From: Candidatus Sulfopaludibacter sp. SbA3
GTDB lineage: Bacteria; Acidobacteriota; Vicinamibacteria; Vicinamibacterales; UBA2999
Assembly (NCBI GenBank): GCA_945866285.1
Contig: CAMBHC010000128.1
Location: 1 to 7,276, forward strand
DNA length: 7,276 nt
Reading direction: 5' to 3'
Shown: positions 5,502 through 7,276 of the stretch, in pieces
Numbering within the stretch: the stretch's first letter is position 1
How the letters are laid out: each line of letters opens with the position of its first letter
The notes under the pieces: model-generated
The model's database searches: none
Told to the model about the DNA's origin: nothing
The model's input: only the letters and a program-made list of their open reading frames with translations
Program-made: the position numbers and the translations under genes

Positions 5502-5526
5502 TCCGGCCCCGGAGGTTGGGGCCGGA
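5502..5526 (+). terminator. Strong GC hairpin after the cold-shock gene, overlapping the next ribosome-binding site
   Basis: TCCGGCCCC (5502-5510) pairs perfectly with GGGGCCGGA (5518-5526) around the 7-base loop GGAGGTT. It starts 7 bases after the cold-shock stop. The bases after it (GTTCGTCCCC) have no T-run, so it may be a weak or partial terminator, or a processing/stability hairpin. Its 3' arm contains most of the GGAG (5524-5527) that serves the following DUF218 gene, so it could also hold back that gene's translation. Confidence 0.55.
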
Positions 5527-5536
5527 GTTCGTCCCC

Positions 5537-6157
5537 GTGAAACACTTCTTCAAACGCCTGGCCGCGCTCGCGGCTGTTCTCCTGATTGTTGCCGCCGTTG
5601 CCGCGCCACGCCTTGGCGCCTGGCTGGTGGTCGAAGGTCCCCTGCAAAAAGCCGACGCCATCTTCGTGCTGGGCGGCACCATGTTCGAGCGTCCGCTCGA
5701 AGCCGTGGACCTGTACCACGAGGGCTGGGCGCCGCGGTTGTTGCTGATGCGACAAATTGCCGACTTCGGCGAAGAAGAGTTGGAGAAACGCGGCGTGACC
5801 TTCCAGCGCGAGATCGATGTGCAGGTCGACGTAATCACCAAGCTCGGCGTGCCACGCGCGGCGATCGAGATCTTGCCGCCGCAGAACAGCACGCGTGACG
5901 AGGCCGATGCGCTGCTCACGGCGGCGGTCAACAATCACTGGGCGCGCGTGATCGTGGTGACCTCGAAGCAGCACACGCGTCGCGCGCAGCTGGTGATCGA
6001 GCGGCGGTTGGCCGGCACCGGCTCGCAGGTGATCATGCGCGCCTCCCGGTATGACCGGGCTGATGTTGACGGCTGGTGGCGCCATCGCTCGACGTTGCGC
6101 TTCACGCTGTTCGAGTCGCAGAGATTGATCGCTTACTGGCTGGGGATTGCAGACTGA
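5537..6157 (+). CDS. DUF218 (YdcF/SanA-like) membrane-anchored protein
   Basis: The frame opens with TTG at 5516, inside the preceding hairpin; I prefer GTG 5537, which gives KHFFKRLAALAAVLLIVAAVAA, a basic start and one membrane segment (about residues 7-24), in a 206-residue protein. GGAG at 5524-5527 is 9 bases upstream. The rest is a DUF218 domain: ADAIFVLGGTMFERPLEAVDLYHEGWAPRLLL (39-70), PPQNSTRDEADALL (114-127) and VIVVTSKQHTRRAQLVIERRL (138-158), ending in the usual LRFTLFESQRLIAYWL. Orientation is probably N-in with the domain in the periplasm. SanA and related proteins are linked to envelope integrity, but the reaction is unknown. It lies 42 bases after the cold-shock gene and 12 before selC, so all three may share a transcript. 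Confidence 0.88.
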   Translation: MKHFFKRLAALAAVLLIVAAVAAPRLGAWLVVEGPLQKADAIFVLGGTMFERPLEAVDLYHEGWAPRLLLMRQIADFGEEELEKRGVTFQREIDVQVDVITKLGVPRAAIEILPPQNSTRDEADALLTAAVNNHWARVIVVTSKQHTRRAQLVIERRLAGTGSQVIMRASRYDRADVDGWWRHRSTLRFTLFESQRLIAYWLGIAD

Positions 6158-6169
6158 TATGATTTGACC

Positions 6170-6265
6170 GGAAGTGAACGGGGCCCGGTGGCCCTCCCGG
6201 TCTTCAAAATCGGTCGCTGCCTCCTTGTGGGGCAGGCTGGGTTCGACTCCCAGGCGCTTCCGCCA
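6170..6265 (+). tRNA. selC: Selenocysteine tRNA (anticodon UCA)
   Basis: The 96-base gene has every special trait of bacterial tRNA-Sec. The acceptor starts GGAAGTGA and ends GCGCTTCC with discriminator G6262 and an encoded CCA (6263-6265). The D stem has 6 pairs (6180-6185 with 6190-6195) around a 4-base loop. The anticodon stem 6197-6201/6209-6213 holds loop CTTCAAA with anticodon TCA at 6204-6206. The long variable arm has 7 pairs (6217-6223 with 6229-6235) and loop CTTGT. The T stem is CTGGG/CCCAG with loop TTCGACT. Counting eight acceptor pairs, the eighth (A6177 with G6254) is a mismatch and the sixth is T-G. It charges Ser, which SelA converts to Sec for UGA decoding with SelB. It begins 12 bases after the DUF218 stop with no promoter of its own visible, so it may be cut from a longer transcript. 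Confidence 0.97.
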
Positions 6266-6277
6266 ACCTCATCCTGC

Positions 6278-6967
6278 TTAGCTCAGCAGTGCCAACACCT
6301 TCTCGGTCTCCGACAAATCCTCGAGCACAAAGTCGGCGCCGGCGGCGCGTAGCTCTTCAACCGAGTGTCCACCGGTTGCGACGGCAATCGATATGGCGCC
6401 CGCGACGCGCGCGCACTCGATGTCGTGCGGGGTGTCGCCGATCACAATCACGCGTTCCAGCGCCTCGGCCGGTACGTCATAAATCTCCGCGCGCTGCCGC
6501 GCGATCGGCACCAGCGCATTCCGGTCCGCCGCGTCATCGCTGAACGCGCCCCATTCGAAGAACTCCCACAATTCGAAGTGCGTCAGCTTGATCTCGGCGG
6601 CGGCGCGGTAGTTGCCCGTCAACAACGCCAGGTGAAGGTGGTCGTGGTCGAGCACCGCTTCGATTAGCTCGCGCGCGCCTGGCATCAGCCCCTTGTGGCC
6701 GGTGCCGGGATGCTGGATTTCCTCCGCCAGCAGTGGCACGTACGCATCGCGAAAGCGCGCGTGGTTCTCGGCGGTGTCGGGCAATCCCGCCGCCCGCAGC
6801 CCGAAACTGACCAGGAACGAGTCGGTACGGCCACCAAATGACGCTCCGGCAAACGCATCGGCGACGCCAAAGGTCTGCCCGAAAGCGCGATTCATCGCGC
6901 GCAAGCCGGCGCGCCCGCTGAGGAGCAACGTGCCATCAATGTCAAACAGGAGCAACGCGGGTTTCAT
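6278..6967 (-). CDS. HAD-superfamily phosphatase, phosphoglycolate-phosphatase-like
   Basis: The 229-residue cytosolic protein has all four HAD motifs: FDIDGT (residues 8-13; Asp9 nucleophile, Asp11 acid/base), LLTGN (115-119; Thr117), a likely Lys127 in AEIKL, and GDTPHDIE (177-184) with Asp178 and Asp182 for Mg2+. A helical cap lies between motifs I and II (about 18-95). This layout fits the Gph-like phosphatases, but substrate cannot be read from sequence, so no symbol is given. The start ATG (6965-6967) lies 26 bases after the stop of the upstream ABC gene, which suggests an operon; only a weak TGAGAA precedes it as ribosome-binding site. Its stop lies 12 bases from the end of selC, tail to tail, with no terminator visible between them. 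Confidence 0.9.
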   Translation of the reverse strand: MKPALLLFDIDGTLLLSGRAGLRAMNRAFGQTFGVADAFAGASFGGRTDSFLVSFGLRAAGLPDTAENHARFRDAYVPLLAEEIQHPGTGHKGLMPGARELIEAVLDHDHLHLALLTGNYRAAAEIKLTHFELWEFFEWGAFSDDAADRNALVPIARQRAEIYDVPAEALERVIVIGDTPHDIECARVAGAISIAVATGGHSVEELRAAGADFVLEDLSETEKVLALLS

Positions 6968-6993
6968 AGTGTTCTCATCAGGAGATCAAGCGG

Positions 6994-7276
6994 TCAGGAA
7001 AATAGTTTCTTCAGAAATCCGATGGGCTTCAGCTCACCGGTGGCCGGGACCAGTTCGAGACGTTGTCCACCGATCGCCTTCGCGAGCTCATCGTCCGCGG
7101 TCAACGCCAGCAACGCAAGGCCGCGCGAGCGGGCCAGGCGCGCGAGGTCCGCGCCAAACGCGCTGACGGTTTCTCTCGGCAAGTGCGCCGACGGATGCTC
7201 GGCCATCAGCATGCGGGGACCCAGCGCGAGCGCGCGTGCCAGGTGGATGCGCATGTGGGTATCAGGCCGGGTGCGT
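6994..7276 (-). CDS. ABC transporter-like ATPase, C-terminal part, degenerate catalytic motifs (5' end off window)
   Basis: The frame is open to the window edge, giving 93 C-terminal residues; the ATG at 7252-7254 is probably internal. HMRIHLARALALGPRMLMAEHPSAHL matches the stretch of ABC ATPases that runs from the signature motif to Walker B and the D-loop (canonical LSGGQxQRxxLARAL...LLLDEPTxxLD), and LALLALTADDELAKAI matches the switch region (VTHDxxxA). The key residues differ: the signature would read TRPDT instead of LSGGQ, Walker B has Glu-His where Asp-Glu is expected, and Ala replaces the switch His. It looks ABC-like but poor at hydrolysis, unless a partner supplies catalysis. The Walker A end is not visible. 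The HAD gene follows after 26 bases in the same direction. Confidence 0.7.
   Translation of the reverse strand, partial: RTRPDTHMRIHLARALALGPRMLMAEHPSAHLPRETVSAFGADLARLARSRGLALLALTADDELAKAIGGQRLELVPATGELKPIGFLKKLFS

Noticed and set aside
5153..6085. Long minus-strand open frame opposite the cold-shock and DUF218 genes
   Set aside because: It is antisense to two genes with recognisable domains; its residues are a typical high-GC shadow without motifs.
6155..6169. TGA of the DUF218 gene as a possible selenocysteine codon because selC follows
   Set aside because: The protein already ends at the family's normal C-terminus, and the frame beyond TGA runs into the tRNA.
6158..6277. selC as an integration site for a mobile element
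   Set aside because: No integrase, no repeated tRNA 3' end and no composition shift is visible on either side.

Overview
This is a GC-rich, densely packed bacterial chromosome segment. The gene types suggest a soil Acidobacteriota, probably a Vicinamibacteria-like lineage: a secreted DUF2911 protein, a matrixin-type protease with C-terminal FPPRNE repeats, menaquinone made through futalosine, and a short AGGTGCT repeat array. That placement is inferred from remembered family distributions; nothing in the window fixes the taxon. No mobile element, integrase, CRISPR array or rRNA is visible.

Layout, left to right. (1) 1-1325, plus strand: the 3' part of mqnB (futalosine hydrolase), overlapping mqnD (1,4-dihydroxy-6-naphthoate synthase). 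These are two steps of the alternative menaquinone pathway. (2) 1436-2035, minus strand: crcB, a fluoride channel, whose start codon overlaps the stop of a broken upstream gene of which only the C-terminus survives. (3) 2122-4454, plus strand: a secreted DUF2911 protein; a repeat array able to form a hairpin; then a two-gene unit with a 4-base overlap, an exported Cys-free protein followed by an M10-like zinc metalloprotease carrying two 73-residue C-terminal repeats. (4) 4411-5049, minus strand: a MocA/MobA-like nucleotidyltransferase whose end overlaps the protease gene by 44 bases. (5) 5050-6265, plus strand: a divergent control region, a cold-shock-domain gene with a structured leader, a DUF218 (YdcF/SanA-like) membrane-anchored protein, and, 12 bases after it, a complete selenocysteine tRNA (selC). 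(6) 6278-7276, minus strand: a HAD phosphatase and the C-terminal part of an ABC ATPase with degenerate catalytic motifs, both running toward selC.

Four things stand out. The selC gene shows that the organism very probably decodes UGA as selenocysteine. The cold-shock leader folds by hand into stacked hairpins, and a CCTCC in one hairpin arm can instead pair with the ribosome-binding site, as a switch would. The protease and its co-translated partner form a likely functional pair, perhaps protease and inhibitor or chaperone. The ABC ATPase fragment has lost the signature, the catalytic Glu and the switch His. All foldings and comparisons were done by eye; no alignment or database search was run.
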